Positions 44,547-52,120 of a stretch of 64,000 nucleotides of DNA are shown here, piece after piece. Each line of letters starts with the position of its first letter. The first letter of the stretch is position 1. The notes beneath the pieces are model-generated. The model was not told the origin of the DNA, searched no databases, and worked only from the letters and a program-made list of their open reading frames with translations. The DNA lies in assembly GCF_000220705.2 (NCBI RefSeq), contig NZ_CP023202.1:2480001-2544000 (forward strand), given 5' to 3'. Made by a program: the position numbers and the translations under genes. Origin of the DNA: Streptomyces xinghaiensis S187 (GTDB lineage: Bacteria > Actinomycetota > Actinomycetes > Streptomycetales > Streptomycetaceae).

Positions 44547-44703
44547 CACGTGCTCTCGCTTCCTAGAGAGTGTGAAATGACGCTGGGCAGAGCGAAATGT
44601 AGGAGTACGCCATGTTGGCGTCAATAACGCCTGTTCGGGCCATCACACGGACGATTCCGGCCTTGTCCCGCTTCGTTGGGCCGTCCGGCGCTCACCAGCC
44701 GCC

Positions 44704-44754
44704 GCCCCGGCCCGGTCACCGCCCCGGCCCGGTCACCGCCCCGGCCCGGTCACC
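44704..44754. repeat. 17-bp tandem repeats overlapping the end of a permease gene
   Basis: Three identical 17-bp units (GCCCCGGCCCGGTCACC) at 44704-44720, 44721-44737 and 44738-44754. The last covers the stop codon of the gene ending at 44750. The 44547-44703 segment before it holds the protease promoter region and no gene. Confidence 0.9.
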
Positions 44755-45325
44755 GTCTCGGTCCCGCGACGGCGTAGGCCGCGGTGCCGGCGACGGTGAG
44801 GACCAGGGCCGTCCAGGTGCCCGCCGCCTCGCCGGGCGGCAGCAGCATCCAGGTCGCCACCCGCATCGGCGCACTCGTGGCGGGCGGAGCGAAGAAGGAG
44901 AAGACGAGCCAGGCGAACGGCGGCGTCCATGCGTGCCGGCCGCCCAGGAGCGCCGCGCCCAGGCCGGCCAGTCCCATCAGGCCCGCGCTGTCCCGGACGA
45001 CGAAAGCGATGGTGGCCAGGGGCTCGCCCATCGTCTGCACGGTCAGGAGCACCGTGCCGACGACCGCGCCGGCGAGCAGGACGTGCGCCGCTCTGCGGGG
45101 CACCCAGCGGATCGCGGCCGTCCGGTCCAGCGCGAGGTCCTGCCCGCCGAGCCCGGTCGAGGCCGCCATCACCCCCGCGGCGAGTACGAGTGCGGGCAGC
45201 CGGGGATCACCGGGCCCTTCGTCCCCGCCCCGGGACAGGGCCCACACCGCCACCGCGCTGATCACCACCGCGGCGAGTGACGCGGGTACCCGACGCGAGC
45301 GCGCGTACAGCGTCAGCCATCTCAC
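44750..45325 (-). CDS. ABC exporter membrane subunit (small, six-helix)
   Basis: A 191-residue membrane protein with about six hydrophobic segments, last gene of the sigma-factor operon. The GTG at 45325 overlaps the upstream permease stop. No catalytic motif; hydrophobic stretches such as VISAVAVWALSR and MGLAGLGAALLGG, with the segment PPFAWLVFSFFAPPATSAPM. Probably the second transmembrane half of the ABC-2 type exporter in this operon. Its C-terminus runs into the 17-bp repeats. Confidence 0.75.
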   Translation of the reverse strand: MRWLTLYARSRRVPASLAAVVISAVAVWALSRGGDEGPGDPRLPALVLAAGVMAASTGLGGQDLALDRTAAIRWVPRRAAHVLLAGAVVGTVLLTVQTMGEPLATIAFVVRDSAGLMGLAGLGAALLGGRHAWTPPFAWLVFSFFAPPATSAPMRVATWMLLPPGEAAGTWTALVLTVAGTAAYAVAGPRR

Positions 45326-46719
45326 CGGGACGCACCGCCGGACAGCACGTCGAACGCCTCGCCCTCGCAGGAGTGCGCGGCGGTGCGCATCGCCGTGATC
45401 CGCGAGATCTGCTCGTCCCGCGGAAGCGCTGTGAGTTCCTTCCACACCGGGCGGGCCTCGGCGTCGACCTGGCGGCGCATGTCTGCCGGCAAGGTGCCGG
45501 GAAGCGGCCCGAGGTCCCCGAGGACCCAGCCCACCGCGACGGCCCGCGCGAACTCGTCTCCCCCGAAGCTGCTCCAGCCGGCAGGGGTGCAGCCGGGAAC
45601 CATGCCCTTGGCGATCAGGGCCCGGGTCAGCTCCTCGCCCTTCGCGCCGGCGATGATGTCGTCGTCGAAGTCGAAGGCCACGGTCTCGCGGGACCACCGC
45701 GGCGTGGAGCCGTCCGGCAGGACCGCGGTGTTCTCCCGGACCGAGACCGGCGCGCGGCCGCCCAGGGCGTCCCGCAGCAGGCGCAGCGCCTCCTTGCCGG
45801 GACCGGCCAGGCCGGCGAGGCGCGCCTGGTGCGTCCTCGTCACGCACACCGGGCCGTCGCACACCGGCGCCGCGGCGGCCTCGTCGACGACATAGATCCG
45901 GCGCGGGTCGGAGGGGAGGACGAGCAGGGCGAGCACCGCACCCGCCAGGACGGGCGTCAGGGCGACCAGCCGGGCGCGCGGGGTCGCGGCGACCAGCAGC
46001 GCGAAGCCGGTCGCGGCCATGCCGAGCAGCCAGATCGTCTGCCCGGCGTGCACGGAGGCGGAGAGCGTGACGAGGACGTCGCGCACCTCCTGCACCGCCG
46101 GTGACAGGAGCGAGACCGGTTTCGGCTCCGTGATCGTGAGCCCCGACGCCGTGACCGACTCCGTCCGGCCCAACGACATGTGCATCAGGGCCGTGAACAC
46201 GAAGGCGGCCATGGCCAGCGCGGGCGGGGTGAGCACGGACGGCAGGGCCCGCCCGGCCCCCATGCCCAGCACGGCCCCCGCGACGAGGGAGAGCGCCCCC
46301 ACCAGCGAGATCGGCAGCCATCCGAGGTGCGTGTACTCGGTGTTGGCGAGCACCTGGACCGCGCCCACGAGGACGGGGAGGGCGAAGGCCGCGGTCAGGG
46401 TGATCGCCGTCGCGCCCGCCGTCGCGCCCGCGCGGTGCCGGGCGGGCCGCGGCGTGCTCGTCAGCAGCTCGGACATCTTCGAGCGGTGGTCGCGCAACCC
46501 CTGGAGAGCGCCGAGCCCCATGGCGAGCGGCCACAGGTAGAACAGCAGGCCGCGGGTCCACAGGGCCAGGGGCGTCCACTGGGCCGTCCACGCCGTGGTA
46601 CCGCTCCACCACCCGCCGTTCACCAGGTACAGGAACGCCAGAGTGCTCGTCAGGACCACGGCGCCGGCCCACGGGGCGACGGAGCGCTTCAGCTCGGTGC
46701 GCAGGACGCGGACGTTCAC
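45322..46719 (-). CDS. ABC exporter permease with extracellular domain
   Basis: A 465-residue membrane protein. About seven helices fill residues 15-280, with the cytoplasmic loop GLRDHRSKMSELLTSTPRPARH between helices 2 and 3. A soluble domain of about 180 residues follows (from VDEAAAAPVCDGPVCVTRTH) with a Cys pair and a later Cys, ending SCEGEAFDVLSGGASR. The HExxH pattern is not present. It is similar in layout to ABC-2 permeases of antibiotic or lantibiotic immunity systems. The GTG start overlaps the ATPase stop by three bases. Confidence 0.8.
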   Translation of the reverse strand: MNVRVLRTELKRSVAPWAGAVVLTSTLAFLYLVNGGWWSGTTAWTAQWTPLALWTRGLLFYLWPLAMGLGALQGLRDHRSKMSELLTSTPRPARHRAGATAGATAITLTAAFALPVLVGAVQVLANTEYTHLGWLPISLVGALSLVAGAVLGMGAGRALPSVLTPPALAMAAFVFTALMHMSLGRTESVTASGLTITEPKPVSLLSPAVQEVRDVLVTLSASVHAGQTIWLLGMAATGFALLVAATPRARLVALTPVLAGAVLALLVLPSDPRRIYVVDEAAAAPVCDGPVCVTRTHQARLAGLAGPGKEALRLLRDALGGRAPVSVRENTAVLPDGSTPRWSRETVAFDFDDDIIAGAKGEELTRALIAKGMVPGCTPAGWSSFGGDEFARAVAVGWVLGDLGPLPGTLPADMRRQVDAEARPVWKELTALPRDEQISRITAMRTAAHSCEGEAFDVLSGGASR

Positions 46720-47525
46720 CAGGCGCCCCTTTCCCGGCCGGGGCCCTGCAGCAGCGCCGAGTAGCCGCGCTCCAGGGGGCTGTCGCCCGTGTGCCCGGGC
46801 CCGCCCGCCGCGGCCAGCTCGTCCGGGGTGCCCTGGAAGACCAGCCGGCCCTCGTCGAGGAGCACCACGTCGGTGCAGGCGGCGGCGACGTCCTCCACCA
46901 GATGGGTCGAGACGAGCACGCAGGTGTCCGTACCCAGCTCCTGCAGCAGCTCGCGGAAGCGCAGCCGCTGCGCCGGGTCCAGGCCGACCGTCGGCTCGTC
47001 CAGCAGCAGGATCGCCGGGTCGTTGACGACGGCCTGGGCGATGCCCACGCGCCGCACCATGCCGCCCGAGAGGTTCTTCATCCGCTCGTCGGCGCGGTCC
47101 GCCAGGCCCACCCGCTCCACCGCTCGCTGCACCGCCGCGGGGATGTCCGCCTTCGGCACCTCCTTCAGCCAGGCCATGTACTCGACGAACTCGCGTGCCG
47201 TGAAGCGCTTGTAGTAGCCGAACTCCTGCGGCAGGTAGCCGATCCGGCGGCGCAGCGCACGGTGCTCGCCCATGCCGCCCGCGGACTCGCCGAGCAGCTC
47301 CAGGGTGCCGCCGGTGGGGCGCAGTACGGTGGCCAGCGCGCGGATGAGGGTGGTCTTGCCCGCCCCGTTGGGGCCGAGGAGTCCGTGCACGCCGGTTCCC
47401 AGCGACAGGTCGAGGCCGTCGACGGCCATCCGTTTCCTGCCGACCCGGACCTTCAGCCCGGTGGCCCGGATCTCCCAGGCGTAGGGCGTCGGCGCGAGGT
47501 CGGCCGCGCTCACGGCGGACGTCAT
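46716..47525 (-). CDS. ABC exporter ATP-binding protein
   Basis: A 269-residue ATPase. Walker A is GPNGAGKTTLIRALATVL, signature LSGGMVRRVGIAQAV, Walker B ILLLDEPTVGLD and the switch His in VSTHLVEDV. This is the ABC-2 exporter subgroup (drug, lantibiotic or lipid export). ATG at 47525 with AAGGAA seven bases before; a second in-frame ATG lies at 47549. It lies 20 bases after the anti-sigma gene on the same strand. Confidence 0.93.
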   Translation of the reverse strand: MTSAVSAADLAPTPYAWEIRATGLKVRVGRKRMAVDGLDLSLGTGVHGLLGPNGAGKTTLIRALATVLRPTGGTLELLGESAGGMGEHRALRRRIGYLPQEFGYYKRFTAREFVEYMAWLKEVPKADIPAAVQRAVERVGLADRADERMKNLSGGMVRRVGIAQAVVNDPAILLLDEPTVGLDPAQRLRFRELLQELGTDTCVLVSTHLVEDVAAACTDVVLLDEGRLVFQGTPDELAAAGGPGHTGDSPLERGYSALLQGPGRERGAW

Positions 47526-47545
47526 GTGGTGTTCCTTTCCGATCG

Positions 47546-48376
47546 TCATCGATGGGCTCCCAGCACCGAGTACGCGCCTCTGCGGGCGATCACGACACCG
47601 ATGCCGAGGGCGAGGATCAGCCCCCACGCGGGCAGACCACCGGTCTGCAGGGCGAAGGCGGTACGGCTGGTGGCCAGGGTCGGCGCCACGACCACGGCCG
47701 CCCACACGGCGGCCAGTACGACGGCGGCGCGGGTCACACCGACCGCACCGCCGAGCGCCAGCGTCGCCGCCGTGAAGGCCAGGCAGGGCAGCAGCCACTG
47801 AGCCACCATCACCCCCGTCACCCACCCGCACACCAGCAGCGCGGGGACGACCACGGCGAGCACGGCCGCGGTGCGCCGCAGCACCAGGGGGAGCCCGGCC
47901 CGGGGCACCGAGGCCGTCAGCTCGTACGCCGGGTCCAGACCGCGCGACCAGGACGCCGCGACACCGAGCACGGGCAGGACCGGCGCGGACAGCAGCACCA
48001 GCGACACCTCGCCGGCACCGGTACCGGTGCCGGTGCCCACCACGTCGAGCAGCAGGGCCAGCAGCGTCACGCCCACAACCATGGCCAGCCACGGCACCAT
48101 CACGGGCGTCATCCACCGGGACAGCCGCGCCGGCCGGCGCCGGCCGCGCGGCATCGTGGCGGTGACCGCCAGCCGGGGTTCGAGACCGGACCACACGGAG
48201 TCGACCAGCGCCGCCACGGCGGGCACCTCGGCACCGACGACGGCGGACAGCCGGTCACGGCACACCCGGCACGTCTCCAGATGGGCCTCCACGGCCCACA
48301 CCTCGTCGGCGGCGAGGTCCGCGCCGCCGTGCGCGTAGGCCTCGATGATCCGCGTCGACGCGTGTTCCGCCCTCAT
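47546..48376 (-). CDS. Anti-sigma factor fused to a polytopic membrane domain
   Basis: A 276-residue protein. The N-terminal zinc-finger anti-sigma domain (about 1-75) has the H-x3-C-x2-C ligands in AHLETCRVCRDRL. It is followed by about six hydrophobic helices (about 95-270). Anti-sigma proteins usually have one helix, so the membrane half is unusual and may sense the export substrate or belong to the transporter. The ATG overlaps the sigma stop by four bases. Signal unknown. Confidence 0.85.
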   Translation of the reverse strand: MRAEHASTRIIEAYAHGGADLAADEVWAVEAHLETCRVCRDRLSAVVGAEVPAVAALVDSVWSGLEPRLAVTATMPRGRRRPARLSRWMTPVMVPWLAMVVGVTLLALLLDVVGTGTGTGAGEVSLVLLSAPVLPVLGVAASWSRGLDPAYELTASVPRAGLPLVLRRTAAVLAVVVPALLVCGWVTGVMVAQWLLPCLAFTAATLALGGAVGVTRAAVVLAAVWAAVVVAPTLATSRTAFALQTGGLPAWGLILALGIGVVIARRGAYSVLGAHR

Positions 48377-48933
48377 GCCAGCGCCCTCCGCATCTCGGTC
48401 CGGGCCCGGCGGGCACGGGTCTTGACCGTGCCCTCGGGCAGCCCGAGCAGCACCGCGGTCTCCCGGACGGACAGCCCGTCGAGCACCATGGCCTGCAGTA
48501 CCTGTCTCAGCTCCGGCGCGAGGCACCGCAGCGCGTCCCCGACATCCCCGCCGACGGTCGCCGCGAGCGCCTCCTCCTCGGCGGCGGGCGCCGCGCCGGG
48601 CACGGCGGCGGCCGGGGGCGGCTCCGCGTGGTGGGCCCGGCGCCGGAAGGCGTCGACCAGGCGGCGCGCCGCGATCGTCCACAGCCACCCCGTGGCCGTT
48701 CCTCCGACCGCGGCCCCGGCGAACGCACCCGCCGCGCGCCACACCGCCAGGTAGGTCTCCTGCATGACCTCGGCGACGATCTGCTCGTCCGCGCAGCGGC
48801 GGCGCAGCCGCACCGCCATCCACGGCGACGTACGCCGGTACAGCTCCTCGAACGCGGCACGGTCGCCTTTCGCCACCAGCCGGACGAGACGCTCCTCGTC
48901 CAGCTCGTGCAGCGCTGCCCTGACTGATCTCAC
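48373..48933 (-). CDS. ECF-type RNA polymerase sigma factor
   Basis: A 186-residue sigma factor. Region 2 reads ERLVRLVAKGDRAAFEELYR and AEVMQETYLAVWRAAGAF, and region 4 LDGLSVRETAVLLGLPEGTV then KTRARRARTEMRRAL. An acidic/Ala-Pro linker joins them. The GTG at 48933 was chosen as the point where homology begins; the ribosome site is weak and a GTG three codons later is possible. It is coupled to its anti-sigma and likely controls the ABC exporter genes downstream. Confidence 0.92.
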   Translation of the reverse strand: MRSVRAALHELDEERLVRLVAKGDRAAFEELYRRTSPWMAVRLRRRCADEQIVAEVMQETYLAVWRAAGAFAGAAVGGTATGWLWTIAARRLVDAFRRRAHHAEPPPAAAVPGAAPAAEEEALAATVGGDVGDALRCLAPELRQVLQAMVLDGLSVRETAVLLGLPEGTVKTRARRARTEMRRALA

Positions 48934-48984
48934 ACCCGCTAGACGCCCGCGCCGGGCCACGGGTTTTCCCCGCGACGTGATCCC

Positions 48985-49080
48985 CGCCACATGCGGGCCG
49001 TCATCACGGCGCTCCGGGCCGTACGCCGGGCGGGCGCCCCGAAGTCCCGGTCTCGGTACGGCAACACGGCGCTCGGCGCT
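48985..49080 (-). pseudogene. VapC (PIN toxin) C-terminal remnant, first
   Basis: On the minus strand the frame reads VLPYRDRDFGAPARRTARSA then VMTAR, which aligns with the end of PIN-domain toxins (compare LLHCDRDFEALARHTGQRTV at 51.1 kb). No start or N-terminal half. The wider gap 48934-49236 shows nothing else. Very short, so moderate trust. Confidence 0.45.
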
Positions 49081-49236
49081 GCCGCGGCAGGGGCCGCTCG
49101 TACCCGCGGGACACGGCGGGACGACGGACGAGCGGGGATTGCCGCTCCGGCTCAAGGAGCCGTGGCCATGGTCCTGATCAACACGCCCACGTGCCGCGAC
49201 AACCGCTGCAAACCGCCGGGGCCGCCGGGGCCGTCC

Positions 49237-49644
49237 TCATGGCGCGGAAGTCCGGACGAAGACCTTCTTCCAGGCCATCCCGCCGAGGACGAACACGAAG
49301 AACACGTAGCCGGAGCCCAGGGCCCAGATCCACAGCAGCACGCCCCACTCGCCCCACGTCACCCCAACCCCCATCACGGTGAACAGTGCCAGGAGAGCGA
49401 ACGCCAGCCCGGCTCCCGGCCAGAACTCGGAGCGCAGACCGCCATAGCGCCGGAAGGCCGCCACCACGCCGATGACCTCAGCAACCAGCAGCAACGGCAC
49501 CAGCACCAGCCGGGTGGTGAAGGTGAGGAACGGCACGTCCGGCTCCTCCGAGATGCCCCAGAGCATGGTCGTGGCCGTGGCGAGCAGCCACGGCACCACG
49601 GCAACCCAGACGACCAGCGGAAGCACCACACGCCGGACCGGCAT
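49237..49644 (-). CDS. Four-helix membrane protein of unknown function
   Basis: A 135-residue hydrophobic protein with about four membrane helices: about 5-28 (VVLPLVVWVAVVPWLLATAT), 41-62, 77-97 and 102-124. A GGGGGG tract precedes the ATG at 49644; an earlier start at 49695 is possible. No family recognised and no operon partners. Confidence 0.6.
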   Translation of the reverse strand: MPVRRVVLPLVVWVAVVPWLLATATTMLWGISEEPDVPFLTFTTRLVLVPLLLVAEVIGVVAAFRRYGGLRSEFWPGAGLAFALLALFTVMGVGVTWGEWGVLLWIWALGSGYVFFVFVLGGMAWKKVFVRTSAP

Positions 49645-49793
49645 CACAGCAGCCCCCCGAACCGTTTCGACCGACCAGCCCACGGTAGCTTCCACGCAGG
49701 AAGCCGGACCGAGCCGCCGCCGCAGTCAGTGATGACTGGGACAGCGCAGACGCAGGAAGAGCGTCCTGGATCGCGGCCGCTGTCGCGGAGCCG

Positions 49794-50160
49794 TCAATCG
49801 ACTTTGATCGTGGTGCGGTCGAGAGCGCGGTCGATGATGTCGGTGATGAACGCCGGGGTCACCGTTTCGCCCTCATAGGTCGCTCGGACGAGGATCGCGC
49901 CGACCAGCATGGCGAGGCAGGGCTCGACGTCGTCGGGCTGGAGATGCGCGGCGAGGACACCGCGGACTCCGGTCGTGGCGGTCTCGTACAGGCGGTCCCG
50001 GAGGTCTCGCGCGCCCTCGTCGTGGGCGGCGCGTTCGATGACGCCCGCCATCAACCGGTCGTACCGGCCTTCCGACAGTGTCAGCGCAAGCGCGTTCAGC
50101 GAGTCGTGGAGGTCTTCCCGGAGATTCCCGCCGGCCGGCGGATGGCGGTATGGCCACCGC
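49794..50160 (-). pseudogene. TetR-family regulator remnant (C-terminal half)
   Basis: The minus-strand frame reads PPAGNLREDLHDSLNALALT, then GRYDRLMAGVIERAAHDEGA through RALDRTTIKVD. This is the ligand-binding half of a TetR regulator, beginning where the DNA-binding helix-turn-helix should just have ended. The upstream frame has no helix-turn-helix and no sensible start. A TTG at 50054 could give an 86-residue product, but a decayed gene is more likely. Confidence 0.6.
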
Positions 50161-50395
50161 GGCTGGTGGCGCGCAGCCCTTGATTCTGCAGAACCGCGGC
50201 CGGCGCTCGGCGCGCTGCGTCATAGGCGAGTGTGCAGGCGCCCTCCGGGTCGGTGGCCAACAGCTACCGTGCGGAGCCGACATGCGTACGGGCCCGGACC
50301 AGCTCGGCTTCGGCGGCCTGCCGGGAAGCAGGTACGCGCTCGAGCTCCGCAGAGGTTGAGCCGGAGCGGCCTCGCTGACCCCCGGAGTCCTCCCG

Positions 50396-50430
50396 TTGTG
50401 TACACATGGAACATCCGGTACTTTTGAGTC
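50396..50430 (+). promoter_or_regulatory. Leaderless promoter with palindrome for the RelBE-like pair
   Basis: TTGTGT (50396-50401), 17-base spacer, TACTTT (50419-50424), then six bases to the ATG at 50431, so transcription should start at the ATG. A perfect 10-bp palindrome TGTGTACACA (50397-50406) overlaps the -35, the expected place for antitoxin autorepression. The 50161-50395 stretch before it shows no gene. Confidence 0.6.
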
Positions 50431-50697
50431 ATGACACAGATGCCCATAGAGTCCATCCGTGACGTCCGCGCACACCTTGCGGAGGTCGTCGAACGGGCCG
50501 ATCGCGATGACCAGCCCACCGTGATCACGCGACGAGGAAAGCAAGTCGCCGCTGTCGTCTCGATCGATGTTCTGCGCAAGTACCAACAGTGGGAAGAGCG
50601 CGAGATCAACCGCATCATCGACGAGCGGATGGCAAACCGCTCGCCCGGCGTCCCCATCGAGGACGTCATGAAGGAAACCCTGGCGCGCGGTGAGTGA
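50431..50697 (+). CDS. Phd/YefM (RelB-like) antitoxin
   Basis: An 88-residue antitoxin. IESIRDVRAHLAEVVERADR and PTVITRRGKQVAAVVSIDVL form the Phd/YefM DNA-binding fold, and the C-terminal helix (KYQQWEEREINRIIDERMAN) would fold on the toxin. The start appears leaderless. It overlaps the toxin by eight bases. Confidence 0.92.
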   Translation: MTQMPIESIRDVRAHLAEVVERADRDDQPTVITRRGKQVAAVVSIDVLRKYQQWEEREINRIIDERMANRSPGVPIEDVMKETLARGE

Positions 50698-50959
50698 GTA
50701 CCGCACCGTCTTCCGACCCGAGGCACAGGCCGAGCTTCGGAAAGCCCCCCGCGCCATGGCCCTGCGCATCCTTGCCAAGCTGACGGAACTGGAGAGTGAC
50801 CCGCTCGGATACAGCACCACGGCGCTCGTGTCCCAGCCCGACCGCCGCCGCCTCCGGGTCGGCGACTACCGCATCATCTACACCATCGACAACGGCGAAC
50901 TCGTTGTATGGGTGGTTCATGTCGGCCATCGCTCCACGGTCTACGAGTCGCGACCGTGA
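50690..50959 (+). CDS. RelE/ParE-family toxin
   Basis: An 89-residue toxin. EYRTVFRPEAQAELRKAPRA, RRRLRVGDYRIIYTIDNGEL and VVHVGHRSTVYES match the RelE fold: basic Arg/Lys patch, RVGDYRIIY, and the C-terminal HRSTVY. RelE members cut mRNA on the ribosome, ParE members poison gyrase; this one looks RelE-like by the VGHRxxVY end. The GTG at 50690 overlaps the antitoxin. The last 27 bases are duplicated at 57801. Confidence 0.92.
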   Translation: MSEYRTVFRPEAQAELRKAPRAMALRILAKLTELESDPLGYSTTALVSQPDRRRLRVGDYRIIYTIDNGELVVWVVHVGHRSTVYESRP

Positions 50960-51093
50960 TCCAGCCAGGATCCAGCAGCCGGAACAACGCATCACCGCGG
51001 CTCCGTGCAACTCGGCCCAACGGCGCACGAGGGCACAGTCAAGACCGGCTGCGATCCGTGAGCATCACGGTGCGCTGACCCGTATGCCGGGCA
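50933..51093. repeat. Repeat scar A (relE 3' end - flank - vapC 3' end)
   Basis: Bases 50933-50983 recur at 57801-57850 with one substitution and one missing base. Bases 50954-51093 recur, with a deletion of about 25 bases and scattered changes, at about 56895-57003. The segment therefore joins sequence found separately at two other places in the island. Confidence 0.85.
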
Positions 51094-51220
51094 AGCGCCT
51101 CGAAGTCCCGGTCGCAGTGCAGCAACACAAGACCGGACAACTCGGCGACGGCGGCAACGAGCAGGTCCACCGGTCCGGCACTGCGGTGTTCGCCCTTGCC
51201 CGACAGGCCGTATGCGTTTC
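51039..51220 (-). pseudogene. VapC (PIN toxin) C-terminal remnant, second
   Basis: The frame reads GLSGKGEHRSAGPVDLLVAA, VAELSGLVLLHCDRDFEALA, then RHTGQRTVMLTDRSRS and a stop. This is the last third of a PIN-domain toxin, including a catalytic Asp in SAGPVDLL and in HCDRDF. Upstream sequence has no PIN N-terminus in any frame. It is convergent with the RelE gene. Confidence 0.75.
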
Positions 51221-51379
51221 CGCCATGGTGCCGATGTTTTCCGGACCACCAGAGGTCTTCGCCGTTGGGGCCGGGGAGGGGACGCCGCCGGTGCGGATGG
51301 TGGTTCCGTAGAGGTTCAGATTCGGCAGCCGGGCCGCCTTCGCACAAACGGACGGTGACCGGCGGTTACTGGGAACAGC

Positions 51380-52120
51380 TCATTGACTCGGCAGCCCGCG
51401 AGATGCCCTCAGCCTGTACGGATCAGCCAGCGGCAGTGGCGTCCGAGCTGCTTCCAGGGCCGGCTCCGGAAAAGCCGGGCCGGCGGTGCAGAAGCGGGCG
51501 CGGGTACGGCCGACCGGTGTCAGGACGCCTGCCGCGACCAGGTCCCGCAGGTCGCGTTGAGCTCGCTGCAGGCTCAGATCCTCCGCACGTTCGTAGCGTG
51601 TGCGACGCACCCGCCCGGACATCGCCACGTCATGCAGAGCGGAAGCCACCCTCTCCCCCAGCCCCCGGTCCTCCGCGAACTCACCGAGCAGAGCCACACC
51701 CGGCTCGAACGATCCAGGCGGCTCCGTACGGTCTGCGCCTGCTGGTGGTACGCGGTGAGGTTGAAACGGACCCAGTCGGAGACGTCCTGGTCAGGGCGGA
51801 AAGCGGCACCCCGGCGCTGCAGCTCGCGGTAGTACTCCCAGGTATTGCCGGGGCGCCCGAGCCAGGCCTCGATCGAGGAGAACTCGGGGGCCAGTTCTCC
51901 TTCTCTCGCGATCACGAGTGTTTGGAGGGACCGGGACATACGGCCGTTTCCATCCGCCCACGGGTGGATGGAGACGAGATGCAGATGCGCCATGGCGGCC
52001 CGTACCAGGGGGTGGGTGCCATCGTCCGTGTTCAGCCACTCGACCAGTTCACCCGTCAACGCAGGAACATCGGCCGCGTCCGGCGCCGCGTACGGGTGGT
52101 GATCACAGCGGATGCAGCGG
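51380..52120 (-). pseudogene. Fic-family (AMPylase) gene, N-truncated and frameshifted
   Basis: The frame from about 52119 reads PDAADVPALTGELVEWLN, then HLHLVSIHPWADGNGRMSRS, holding the Fic catalytic motif HPx-x-x-GNGR with its His. Near 51700 the frame shifts: after LDRSSRV the homology continues in the next frame as ALLGEFAEDRGLGERVASAL to a winged-helix-like tail (EDLSLQRAQRDLRDLVAAGV) ending at 51380. The N-terminal part before the Fic core is missing, and the segment abuts the end of the CHAT gene. An intact Fic protein would AMPylate targets; this copy should be non-functional unless the frameshift is a sequencing error. Confidence 0.75.

Noticed and set aside
49794..50054. Intact 86-residue regulator gene
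   Set aside because: It is only the ligand-binding half of a TetR protein with no DNA-binding domain, and the frame continues upstream of the assumed TTG start.
51380..51697. Independent 105-residue gene
   Set aside because: Its sequence continues the Fic-family C-terminus in a shifted frame, so it is treated as part of the broken Fic gene.
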